The notes under the pieces were generated by a model. That model saw only the letters and a list, made by a program, of their open reading frames with translations. It searched no databases and had not been told where the DNA came from. Positions 1 to 11,000 of a stretch of DNA of 32,086 nt are shown piece after piece (the stretch's first letter is position 1; each line of letters opens with the position of its first letter). Position numbers and translations under genes: made by a program. Origin of the DNA: Pezizomycotina sp. ARF18 (Eukaryota > Ascomycota); NCBI GenBank assembly GCA_002224055.1, contig AZLU01000142.1:73740-105825 (forward strand), given 5' to 3'.

Positions 1-1606
1 TACTTGTTTTGGACGAAACGTAAGGAAAAAACGAGATGGACGCAACAACTCTATTAGGAAACAATATTCTAAGAGAAAAAACTTAGTCAGTTAATACACC
101 AAAGCGAGGACAAAGGAAAAAAAAGAAATTTAACTATCGCTTTGACGGCTACTTATTCACGTTTTTTGTTGTGTGTATTTTTGTGCATCTATCGCATCTT
201 AAGCTGCGAGAAACCGAGGAAGGATAAAGAGGAAAGCTTGTTCTTGCCGTTTAAAGAAAACATATAAGAAACAAAAGAGAAGGCATTGACCGATACGCTC
301 TCCGCAAATTTCCATCTTTCCGTTCTTGCCCTGATACAACTCTTTTTCGCTTTTCAACTTTGACATAATTTGATATCTTGATGAGATCGAGCTTGCCCCG
401 TACCAATTAATCATTTCGAGAGAGAGGTCTCATAATCACTCATATAATTACTTAATTATAAATAAAATTAAAGATGAGAAAAAAAAAAAGATGTGAAGTG
501 AGAAAGCGAGCAAGTGAAGCAGAAATAGTTCAGCCCTGATTGGCTCATCCATCAAAGCTCGAAAATGGGGATATGAAGAAGTGAGAAATAGAACAAAAAA
601 AACAGCGAAAAGGGCTGCGTATTTCAAATCTCCTTCGAGCCAAAAGTGCGAAAACCGATACTCCTTTTGTTAGCAAACTCTGAATAGATATCCACCGAGC
701 TGAAAAAAGGGCAAAGGGTGCTATCTAAAAGCAGAAATTGAATATTTACGAAGGAGGGGAAAAAAGGCTACAGTACAGTTTATATACTACTTTTCGAGGG
801 TCCAGACGCCTGCCATGTGCGTAAATTTCTTAGATACATCGTGATAACATCTTTAAACGAACGATAGAGAGATCTCGAAGCATTTTCTCAAGCAGCTTCC
901 ACAGGAGAAGAAAACATCTTAGGCACCACATGTTCCACGTTTATGTATTTATTTACATAAAGGAAAAAAAATTGATAATTGCATCTCTTTTTAAGTTCTA
1001 GGTATACGCATATAAAGATCTTCAGGAATCTCAACACGATCAACTCTCGACCCTGACTCGAAAAGTGGAGAAGGAACCCCGCCTTTTTCTCATGAAGGGA
1101 AAAAAGCTTCTATATTAAATTACCAGAAATATATTAACGATTCGCGAATATCAAATAACAATAATACTCAACTCTGATCGATCTTTGACCGGTACCGTTT
1201 CAAAGTGTGACGTCGCAAATGGCGAAGGTAAAACTCACGTTTAAAGGGAAGAACGAAAAGTTCCTTTTTTCTTTTTTGTCTTCTTCATATCCGAGATTTT
1301 ATCGGGACATCTACCCAAGTTTGCCTAATTCCCTTCCTTCTCATTATTGGAGAAAATGAATAAAAAAATATACTGTATTCTCCTCCCCATATTGTCACAA
1401 GCGATAAGTATTGGAGGTTACAGTACAACCCAGTGCTATAAAAAAAGAGAGAAGAAATTCGCATTTGAACACATAACATAATACTCTGTAGCCATCTCGG
1501 AAGTTTTTCTACTCTTCACATCACTTCGCTTTAATTTACCATTCGTATGTTTATCCAATTCGCTTTTCCTTACATCCTGAGCTTCCTTGAACGTTAATTC
1601 GCAGCG

Positions 1607-1625
1607 AAAAAAAAAAAAAAAAAAA
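1607..1625 (+). repeat. poly-A run (19 A)
   Basis: Uninterrupted A homopolymer on the plus strand in non-coding DNA. Confidence 0.9.
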
Positions 1626-2481
1626 CTCTGATGTTACAACCGATATATTAACCATCATTATACTATTTAGAAAATGTTGCCTCTGCGCGCGGCGGACAAA
1701 AGAGCACAAACTGTGACCCCCCGGGGACCTATTGTGCCTTCGAGCGAAAAGAATAAAAAGAACAGAATATTTGCGATCGCGAGATCGGCGTGGGGAGTAG
1801 ATACGTAGACTACTACATGACCTTTTCGAGTATTTCAATTTGTTCGGGCTACTCTTTTCTTAACAATAATATTACTCTCTTGATACTTTGTCGTCTAGTA
1901 CAGAGTAAATCCTTTTTATTTTCATATAAGCATGCGAGGGATCCTTCTTTTTTTTCTACTTTCGCGCGAATGGACTTCAGCTCGCATATTCGCCCCGCAT
2001 CGATATCGTAAGTAAGCACATCTCGTGAAAAAAAAAAAAAAAAAAAGAAGAGCCGGTGCGTATTATATATATCTTGTGATATTAATGACCAAGGTGGTAT
2101 AATGAGATATACTCTCTCCAAAGTTAAACATCCACTAGAAAAGCCTCCCGTGCATATTGATTGATACAGGGAAATTTGTTTATAACTATTATCAAAGTAT
2201 AATTTTACAGATGTCCTTCTTCCTTGTTTACTTATTTTACTTGTTTTTTCTCATGATTAGGGATGTTAGCTAAACGACATACAACCTTGTGTGCTTGTGC
2301 GAATGATTAGTTTTGTTGTCATCTGTCTCTGTTGTTTTTTCTGGAATATATAAATATTTATATAAAAAATATTTTTGTTGCGGATGACTTGTTAGCCAAC
2401 GGAGGCTTTTGGTTGGTCCGTCGTTTTATTTCTTTGCCTTGGAGGGTAATTTCGTATCGATCATGCGCCTCGGTCTACCTA

Positions 2482-2504
2482 CTACTTAGTTGACTACTAA
2501 GTAG
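2482..2504. repeat. Short inverted repeat, 8-bp arms
   Basis: CTACTTAG at 2482-2489 and CTAAGTAG at 2497-2504 flank a 7-base loop (TTGACTA). The arms are perfectly complementary. A similar CTACTTAG word occurs in the A/T-rich block near 23.67 kb, so a shared degenerate element is possible but not shown. Confidence 0.6.
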
Positions 2505-2589
2505 CTAAAAATCCTCTCTCCCACCCATTAATCGTCCATCATGGGTTGGCATAAGTCCGGTGAAACAAGGCCCCTGTTTGTATCCAAGG

Positions 2590-2640
2590 AAGAAAAAAAA
2601 AAAAAAAAAAAAAAAAAAGAAAAGAAAGAAAGAAAAGAGG
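2590..2640 (+). repeat. A-rich purine tract
   Basis: Long run of A broken only by a few G. It is low-complexity non-coding sequence and makes a lysine-rich spurious open frame. Confidence 0.9.
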
Positions 2641-2954
2641 AAATAATTAGGACCCAACTCTATTGCTACAAGAGGTCTTGCCTTATAATTCTGTTAATCG
2701 ATAGAAGGCTTGAATGTTTTCTCTTACCTCCACTCTATGGAAGAATATTCATCGGGCTAAGCCTCGTGTCGGTGGGGATATTTTGCTAAGGAAGAATTCA
2801 AGAAAAATCATTTATCAAATGCATGACGATGCGAACTTTTTCTCGACTTTTGAATTTACAAAAAGAAAAAAAAAAATGCCGGCCGATATATCCTATCACG
2901 GCCAACTTTTCTTAACGCCTATCTCATGCAACAGCGGGACTTTGAGAGAAGGCG

Positions 2955-2984
<30 letters not shown>
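2955..2984 (+). repeat. poly-A run (30 A)
   Basis: The longest pure homopolymer in the window. Runs of this kind are where read-length and consensus errors are expected. Confidence 0.9.
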
Positions 2985-2986
<2 letters not shown>

Positions 2987-3900
2987 AGTTTTAATTTGCA
3001 CAGGGAAAAATATAGTCTACTTTTGCTATTGCGGCCGCAATGTTGAACGTATTTAAATCATTGTGATTGTCTAATTAGACGCTTAAATTTTCTCGCAGCG
3101 CTTAGGAACGGATGTATTTCGGACCGCACCTCTTATACCCTTAGCCTTTTTCATCCCTATTTCCGTGGAGAGTCTACGTGTAAAAAAAATGATGAAATAG
3201 AGAGAGTAGAAATGATATACTTATAGATTGCGTATTGTATATTGTGCAGGCTATTTTAGAATATATACATGTGTTCTCGGCGTACTCGCCGTTTTGTGTG
3301 TATTGTGACAGTGAGTAATTTCAAAGATAAGTGGGGGGAAATGGTACACAAAAAATAGAGATGATAGTTATTGATGAATATCATCACGAAGCCAAACCCC
3401 AAAGTGAAATCAACAAACGGGGAAAGTGCGGTATCCCTGTAAAATCGTACGGAATAAACAATACGAGAGCATTGAGTAATGGACAAGTGAGAGTCATTCA
3501 AACGGAACGAGAACAAAAAGGACAAAAAGTAGAGGTGCAACGCAAGAAAGAAAACGAAGGAAATACTTTGAATATAGATTTGTAGAATTGATATAGACAA
3601 AATTGGTCCTAGGCTATTATATACAAATTATACATATTTGGTATAATAAAATAGAAAAAGAAAAAACTTCGTCGGAGAATAAGATATCGAAAGCGCAATA
3701 ATATTCAAACGCACGCAAAGATCGTACATCGGGGAGAAAAGAAAAAGAAGAAAAAAGTCCAACTACACGATGCTGAATCCAGACAGTGCCAACGAAAAAA
3801 AAAAACAAAAAAAAAAAAAAGATGTTGTATCATGAACGCCGTTCCTTATAGAGTTACAAAAGGAAAGTTATGCATATACAAAGGAAAGGCATGCAATGCG

Positions 3901-5981
3901 TTACGATAAATAGGTAGATAGGAGTGAATAGACGTAAATCCAGTATTGTAGAAAGAAAATTTTGGATGCCGAGGAAGCAAAGAGTGAGAGAAAGAAAACT
4001 GTGGTCGAAAAAAGGTGTGAATTGTTTGGCCCGTTTAGCAACATAAACCTGTCGCCACGATCGGTGTACCCAGGAATAGTCAAATCCATATCAATAGCCC
4101 TCTTCATCAAAGGCAGCCTAGACTTCCTCAATGGTGCGGAGCGTCTCGAGGTATTGTTCGAGGGCGAGAGCATGCGTCTTGCTGATGTTGGCGTGCTGAC
4201 CTTCATGGTGCTGGTATTGTTGTTGCTATTGTTGATGCTAAGACCCTCCAACTACGAGCCCTCTTGGACGGTCTGTCGGATCACCATCCTGATCAACTTC
4301 CATAGCCTCCGCCTAGAACCAGTGCTCGAGATGTCGGACATTCTTCGAGAGGTAATACCACGGGGAATTCCCCCCAACGACACCATTCTCGTTCGCATCG
4401 CCTTGTTGGCTCCTTGGAGGTAGATAAACCTGTTGCCGCCGCTGTTCAAGCTCATCGTCCAGACGAATTGGTCAACACCGTCGGTACCGCACGAGCCACC
4501 GTCCCACAGAGAGCGTCTACGTTTTAAAGTTTGTGTAGCCCAGAGAGGATCCATCATGGGGTCAATAAGGTCTTCATCTGGAGTGCTCCTCACAATGCGC
4601 TCCGGTGGCTTATCCAAGCAGAGTAGGGTGTTCGAGCCGCTAACTTCGCCTTGAGCATAAGAACTCCTTACTTGTGCGACGTAAGAGAGAACACGGTGCC
4701 AGAGCCTGCCGGGAATCTTTCGAATCGATTGCTGCTACGTTGGCCCGAGTGAGTCTGATAGGTAACGATGGTTTTTCTTTGGCGTGGCGGAAGGGGAGGT
4801 AATTGTTGGTAATGAATTGCTTGTTGCTGTTGATGCTGTTGTTGTTGTTGTTGCTGCTGCGGTGATAATGGTGGTGGAAGACGGGGTTGAGAGCGAGGGA
4901 GGCAGCAGCAGACTGCTTAGCGAAGGTTGTGGTTGAACAACCAAAGGCATTTGGGCAAAGTAGAAGATGGAGAGGAAGAATTATAATAGTCGTCGTAATG
5001 TAGTTGTTATGTTGTTACTGTAGTATTATTATTGTAATTGTAAGTGAAGATACTGCAGCACGAGATGCTTCCAGTATTGGTCTTCTGGTGTGAGTTGGAG
5101 AAATCCACCGGGGGCGGCAGGCTATTATTATAATAATCGCTGTCGGCTGAGACCCTTGGTTTGGTGGTGGTGGAATATTATTTGGTGAGTTTGGCAGTTG
5201 TGTTGCTGCTGCTGCTGCTGCTTTTGACTATAATTTTGATTTTGCTTTTGCTGGTCATCATGCTGATCCTGCGGTTATAGTGGCGTGTGGTATTCTGGAA
5301 CGTAGTATTCTGTTGGTGGTGCGTAGATGTGTGGGAAGGGGTCTCGGTGGTAGGCAGAAGCGAGGCGTGTTTGAACGGCTTGAAAATTCCACAAGAGGTG
5401 TTGTATCCTGTTGTGGTAGTGTTGCTGCTCCTGCTGCTGCAGTGAAACTCTATTAATACTCTGTTCCGAAGCGAAATTCTGGCATTCCGTCGGGTAAAGT
5501 GTCCAGTCGCCTGGAGGAAGAATTCCAAGCCTTGCGTCTTCGAATTGTCTGGTTGCAAATTATACGAGTACGATGGTGATAGGAGCCTCTCTTGCTGCTT
5601 CTGTTTCTCCTCCTCCTTCCTCCTCCCGCTGCTCGCTGCTGCTGCTGCTGGTACACTTCTTCCCTCTTTTGCTGACTGTTTATCGAAGATACCAATCCCA
5701 ACCCCAATCCTCCTACTGAGACATTGACTTGGAACCGCCTGACCCATCTGCTGCTGCTGCTGTTGCCCTGACGGGGAAGAGTCTCGAACGTGCTGTGACC
5801 CCACCAAAGCCAGATGCGGCGTCACCGCTGGAACCTGGAAGGTGAACGAGAGAGGACTCGTCGCTGCGCTGGTGTTGTAGCTATTGTTGAAGTTACTGTC
5901 AAGGGAAAAGCCGTGAGAGGTCGAGATCGAGCTCCGATGCGAGGATGTTTGCCGGGCTTGGTGTGCCTCCAACACTCCCAT
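3901..5981 (-). CDS. Gln/Asn/Ser-rich fungal protein, frame-broken, unrecognised
   Basis: I do not recognise this protein. The first Met is at 5981, preceded in frame by a TGA, and the N-terminal part reads MGVLEAHQARQTSSHRSS. Coding-like text then continues across several frames. It includes Q runs (5748-5765, 5637-5651, 5203-5225, 4819-4860), a block reading DWTLYPTECQNFASEQSINR (about 5.45-5.51 kb), FLQLTPEDQYWKHLVLQYL (about 5.05-5.11 kb), PGRLWHRVLSYVAQVRSSYA (about 4.65-4.71 kb), PPERIVRSTPDEDLIDPMMD (about 4.55-4.61 kb) and AEAMEVDQDGDPTDRP (about 4.27-4.31 kb). These blocks lie in order on one strand with no convincing introns between them, so one gene of roughly 650-690 residues is likely. 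Breaks sit beside short homopolymers, such as a G6 run near 4372. An in-frame TAA lies near 5.28 kb. The 3' end is uncertain: the last frame stops at 3901, but coding character fades near 4.0 kb. The Q/N-rich disorder resembles fungal transcriptional regulators; that is inference only, since no DNA-binding domain is visible. Confidence 0.55.
4819..4860 (-). repeat. CAR trinucleotide repeat (poly-Q)
   Basis: CAG/CAA repeat on the minus strand, encoding about a dozen Gln with one His when read in the frame of the neighbouring coding blocks. Mixed CAA/CAG codons argue that Gln is selected and that this is not simply a slippage microsatellite. Confidence 0.75.
5203..5225 (-). repeat. CAG repeat (poly-Q)
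   Basis: Tandem CAG on the minus strand inside the Q-rich gene, following a stretch rich in Gln, Asn and Lys codons. Confidence 0.75.
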
Positions 5982-5999
5982 TCGCTGAGATCAGCCCAG

Positions 6000-7500
6000 G
6001 GTGTGATAACTTTAGATTTCTTGCCGCCGAAGTCTCCATTTTTTTTTTTGTCTTTCCTCCGAAACAAGTTCACAAAAAAAAAAAAAAAAAAAAAAGGCTG
6101 TTTCTCGCTGTTTCCTGTTTATTGTAAAAGAGAAAAGAAACGAAACAAATAAACGTGATACTGAGAAACACTAGACGATATTTGCTAGGCGGGTTAAACC
6201 AATGAGAATATAGTGGATTTGTTTTGTTCAATGTAATATTATCTTTTGAGATAGAAAAGGAAACGGATGAGAAAGGAGCAAGAAGACAGAAAGTTGATGA
6301 TGTATCAACCTTTGTATTCCTTCAAGGTAGATATATATAAGTGGATAGAGAGGTAATGGAAGGTAAGGAGACCAGGTGGGCAAATATGTTGGTCCTGAGG
6401 TTTTTTTTTAAAAAAAAATGTGTTGGTTGCGTGCGTGCGTGTGTGTGTCTCTTGATCCTCGCCTTCGATGATTTAATTTTTTTTTCCCAAAAAAATATAA
6501 GACGACCTCCTCGCCTTGGTGTCTAATTGGTTTTCTTGTTAAATGCAATCAATTATTGCCTTCGGAGTCGATAAATGAATGGAAGAATGAAGTAATTGGC
6601 AGATGTGACACACATATAAACTAAATATATTTAGAGATGTATAGAGGTACCAGGTGATATTATTCCGACGCGAATATATATAACGGAGACTGCGAGGTTA
6701 TATATAAAGTATACTAGAGGATATATATGAGATATCAAAACTGAGGCTGCCAAGCATATAGAAGAAAAGAAATGATCACGTAAATAAGTATCCCCAATAA
6801 ATAAATAATAAAAATATATAATATGATAAAAATTCAATTCCTAGCCAGACTTATACGATCGCTTTGCCTAGGTAAGGTAAGCAAGGGAGTCGAAGCAAGA
6901 AAAGGAAACGGAAGAAGGCAAGTAAAGACAAGAAAAAGGTCTGAGAACCGAGATTCAAGGGAAGGGCAAGAGGTATTTTGATAATCGAAAAATAAAAATG
7001 GGAGGAAAGTATTTTTTTTTTTTTTTAAATGATGATGATTATTTCTTTTGATCAATTTCCTTTATATAATATAGCCAAACACTACTTAAATATCGGTCTT
7101 TAAAGGCCCTATCTCGAGTGTTATACCTAGGTATATATTCAATACACTTGCTGTGCTACCAAGTATAGAGTATAACGAAGGAGAAGTAATTCTTACTAGG
7201 CAAGAAGGACATATAGTTCTCTTTTGCCTTCCGTCTCCTGGCTCTATTGTGGCTCCCCTGTTTACGCACTCTTGCCTGGCGAAAGAGAGGTGCCAATAAG
7301 GAAAAGGCCGTCCAAGGGTTGAGTGGGTGAAAGAGAAGGGAAGAAGAAAAATAAAATAAAATAAATAAATTTATTTGAAATGAAAATGAATCGGAATCGA
7401 AAAGAGAAGCTTCGACCAGAAGTGATATGACTTGACTTGACCGACCTTGGACTGACTTTGACTGGCTGACTTGACTGACTGACAACGAACGACGTCCGAG
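6000..7500. promoter_or_regulatory. Upstream region of the Q-rich gene
   Basis: This is the 5' flank of the minus-strand gene starting at 5981. It has a 22-base A run at 6074-6095, alternating TA stretches at 6610-6830 and no supported coding frame. The promoter and 5' UTR must lie here or further right, but I see no specific element that I can assign. Confidence 0.35.
7430..7485. repeat. Degenerate TGACT-type direct repeats
   Basis: A cluster of TTGACT, TTGACC, CTGACT and CTGACTG words repeated about ten times in 55 bases. It lies in the non-coding flank of the Q-rich gene. Confidence 0.55.
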
Positions 7501-7619
7501 GTCTCACGGTTCCACTAAGAGGTTTTATCTAAATATATATTATAATATATTATCATTATTATTATTATCGATAAAAAAAAAAAAAGGGTCTTTACAATAA
7601 TAATAATACTCCGGGAAGA

Positions 7620-7700
7620 AAACATCTTTTTTTTTTTTTCTTTCTTCTTTCTTTTTTTCCCTGTTCCTTCTCTCCCGTTCGTTCTCTCTCCCCTTCATTT
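7620..7700 (+). repeat. Polypyrimidine tract (T/C-rich)
   Basis: About 80 bases almost purely C and T, followed about 250 bases later by a long polypurine tract on the same strand. Confidence 0.8.
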
Positions 7701-7879
7701 CAATAATCATCAAGAGAAATGCTTTGGTAATCTTCCTCCTTTTTCTTATATTTCTACTTATTTGATTGCTTGCTTGAATACCCTAGTCACTGGTGCAAGT
7801 GCTAACAAATTTCTTCTTTTTTTTTCTTCTTCCACATCATCAACCAGGGCCCGCTGCCGCCGTTCGGACGTTCGTTGGG

Positions 7880-8036
7880 GAGGGCAAAAAAAGAGGAACG
7901 GGTATTAGAAAAAAAAGGAAAAAAGGAAAAAGAAAAAGAAAAAGAAAACAGAAACAGAAAAAGAAAAAAAAAAAAAAGAAAAAGAAAAAAAAAGAAAAAG
8001 AAAAAGAAAAAGAAAAAGAAAAGAAAAAGAAAAAAC
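7880..8036 (+). repeat. Polypurine tract with AAAAG repeats
   Basis: About 155 bases made almost only of A and G, largely GAAAAA/GAAAA units. The Lys/Glu-rich (+) and Phe-rich (-) open frames through it are artefacts of the repeat. Confidence 0.9.
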
Positions 8037-8099
8037 CCTTAGTAATAATTCCAATTCCAATCTTATATATCACTAACTGACACTGTTCACACACTCACT

Positions 8100-11000
8100 C
8101 GCTCATCCGTTTTACTATATAGGGACTGTTCGATACCACTGGAATGAGACCGCTACTTCTATTTTTCTGTCTAATCGGCAAATATATATATATATTACGT
8201 ATATCAATTATTACCTATTATATATATTCACACATTACTATCCAGTACTATCTATATCCGTCCTTTATAAAGTACGTTTGTCTATCTCCAACGCATCGGC
8301 GCGTGCGTGAAAGGAGTGCGTGTACGACATGAACCAATAAAGGTGAAGAAAACTGAAAGGAGGAGAAGGGAAAAAATATAAGAATCTTTCCTTTTTTTTC
8401 CTCTCCTGGAGACAAATGGGGTTGTGTTTAAACATCTGAGGAGTCCACATGCATGGGTTGTTCGATGTTGTTGCTGTGTGATATATCCGGATGTCCACAC
8501 GTTCGTCACACTAGTGTGGTGCTAAATATGAATTATAGGGAACAAGTATACGGATCGCTATACCTACTAACTGGAGACTGCTCTCACCTACTTGCTATCA
8601 TCTCTGGCTGGCAGTTACTTAACGTTTCGACCAGGTCAAGTACTTTTCCTCTTTACCCTTTTCTATTTTGCAAGGGTGGGATTGGTAAGAGGGAATTAAG
8701 ACAAAATTTAACACCGCAACGTAAGTTAAGTCTTGTCACTCCCAGAATCCTTTTTTTTTCCTTCTTCTTTGATTAACTGGTGAATTATAACCCTCCCAAT
8801 CTTGTTATCGAATTATATATATTTACTTTTTTACGCTTTGAGTGTTATTTTACAAAAATTCAAGTCGGATCGCGGACATTTGCACTGGCGGGTAAGACGA
8901 AGATTGCAGAAAAGAAACAGAAAAGAAAATCTTAAAAGGAGGATAGACTTGGACACAAAAAGAAAAAGCAAAGGGGATAAGGAATAAAATACTCGCCCAC
9001 ATGGGAAGATACGGAAAAAGAAAAGAAAGAAAAAAAAAAACGCCTCACGTATTTAATTACTCTTTTTTGGATGTTCAACCCCTCTGTCGGGACTGGCAGC
9101 GCCCACGAGCGGAGCCGTACGATAGGTTCTCATCAGGCGGTCAGCCGCGGATGACTTTTCTTTTCATCCTGAACACGAGGAGTAAACAGATAGAGAAGGC
9201 GTCCAGCAGTGATCTTAAACTAACCCCAAAACATACCCGAAAAAGAAAAAAAAAAAGAAACCTGCTTCGGTACTCAGAACGGGTTGCTGCACTTTTTTTT
9301 TTTTTATCAAGACCTAGAACGTGAAGATATAAAAATCTTTAAGGTAGATGTGTAAAAAAGGGCCCCAAGATCTCCAGATTTCCACTTATTCTAGTCTAAT
9401 AGCAGAGACTAACATTCACTAATATACAAAATAACTCTTTTTTCTAGATAAGTGGACCTGCTTCGAATTCCTGACCGTGATATCTCGACACTAGTAGTCG
9501 CAAATCGCGTATAATAGCTGAGGGCCTGTGTCCACCAATACTCATCCGAAACAGGAAGCTAAAGCAAAAAGATAGGAGTTAGCGGAGATTCGTCCTAGTC
9601 GAACGAACGAGTATCCCTTCCTTCGGTGCCAGGCTACCTCGATTCCTTCCTGGACCTAAAAATCATATAGAGTACTCAAGCGGATCAGAAAAAGGCAACG
9701 TGAAAGAATCTCTAGCTAAAGAGCGACTTCTATATTCTACGAATTTTTGTTCGGCAGATCAGTTCTAGAAAGACAAGTCCCAAGCGCGGAGAATGGTCTC
9801 AAAAGAGGTTAAAGGGTTGGCGGGGTACGTTGACTACCTTTTGACTTTTCCGAACTTTTTTTTTGGCTATCCCACGTTATCAAGGGAGGGAGTTGCCAAA
9901 GTATACCTCCGTATCCTGCCACGAGCAAGGTCGAATTCTTTCAATTTGGAACGAACAGCCGTGATCAGGGAAAAGGCAAGTTGTGTTTGAAAGTCACTTG
10001 CTCGTTAAGCTATTATCAAAAGGTACACGATACTTATTAATTAAAGAAAAATAATTAATTTACACGAAAGAATGTTTTAGCCCCCACTTGCGTTCGAATC
10101 TTTGGAAGTTTCTTCTTTCGGTCAAATCTACGGTATATATACCTCGCGTCGCATTTTTTTTTTTTTTTGCTATTCCCACTTCATCAGAAAATAGTTTCAA
10201 AGAGAAAAGAAAAGAAAAGAAAGGGGAAAAAAAAGACGCAGACTGAGAACGGGAGAAACGCTGGATCGAAGGAAAAGGGGAAACAATTAACTCTTTTTCC
10301 GCTCTTACGGCCTAGAGTTTTTCCCTCTTCGTTAGATCTACCACACTTTTGGGACCTCAAAAAAAAGGTCTTTTCGTCGTTTATTGGAATTTGTCGTGGA
10401 CGTTATTCTAATCGAATATATTCCTCGAAGTATAACAAAGCAATTGGAGAACGGTGAAAATATTCCTTCTTACTTCTCTTCACGGAAATACAAGGCTTGA
10501 ATATATAAAGATTAAAGTCCTGAGTGATAATCCACTGATACCTACTGTTAGAAGCCGATAGCGTTCGTCTCTTCTATGCAAAACCCCAAATTTGCGGCTC
10601 GGCGGGGCGATACGGTTCGATATCCAAACAGGCCACGGACGATCCCGGGGCTCTAATCCTAAGGTTCCGACGGTAAGGATAACGTGCTGTGCTACAGTAA
10701 AATTAACACCAACGGCCGGAAAGGGCTTATAGAATTTATACCAGTCAATATTGGTATTATTATTATTATTCTATTATATTATTTGTTAATTTTGAAGAGA
10801 AGAAAAAGAGGAAGAAGAGTGTCCTGACCTTCAATCATTGGAATATAGTCCCGTCTGACCTCGGAGGACACCATTTTTACACCTTTGAAGTGATATTCAT
10901 TCCACCCTACCTAAACCCGGTATGCTGGTAGTGTTCCATTCCTTCGAAATTCTCGACGGGGAATTTCTTCTCATCGAAAAGCGAGGTACCGAATATTGCT

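Larger units (their letters stand above)
1..3900. other. A/T-rich spacer without a supported gene
   Basis: Open frames here are short (at most about 115 codons), run through homopolymers and carry no recognisable motif. The two overlapping frames at 3256-3600 (-) and 3331-3585 (+) are the longest; neither shows splice sites or a protein signature. The block lies downstream of the Q-rich gene at 3901-5981 (-) and may hold its 3' UTR near 3900. It contains several long A runs and one inverted repeat, listed separately. Confidence 0.6.

Noticed and set aside
3256-3600. 114-codon minus frame and overlapping 84-codon plus frame
   Set aside because: Mutually overlapping, no motif, no splice context; chance frames in A/T-rich DNA.
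7793-8094. Lys-rich (+) and Phe-rich (-) open frames of about 85-95 codons
   Set aside because: They exist only because the AAAAG purine tract lacks stops; no coding signature outside the repeat.
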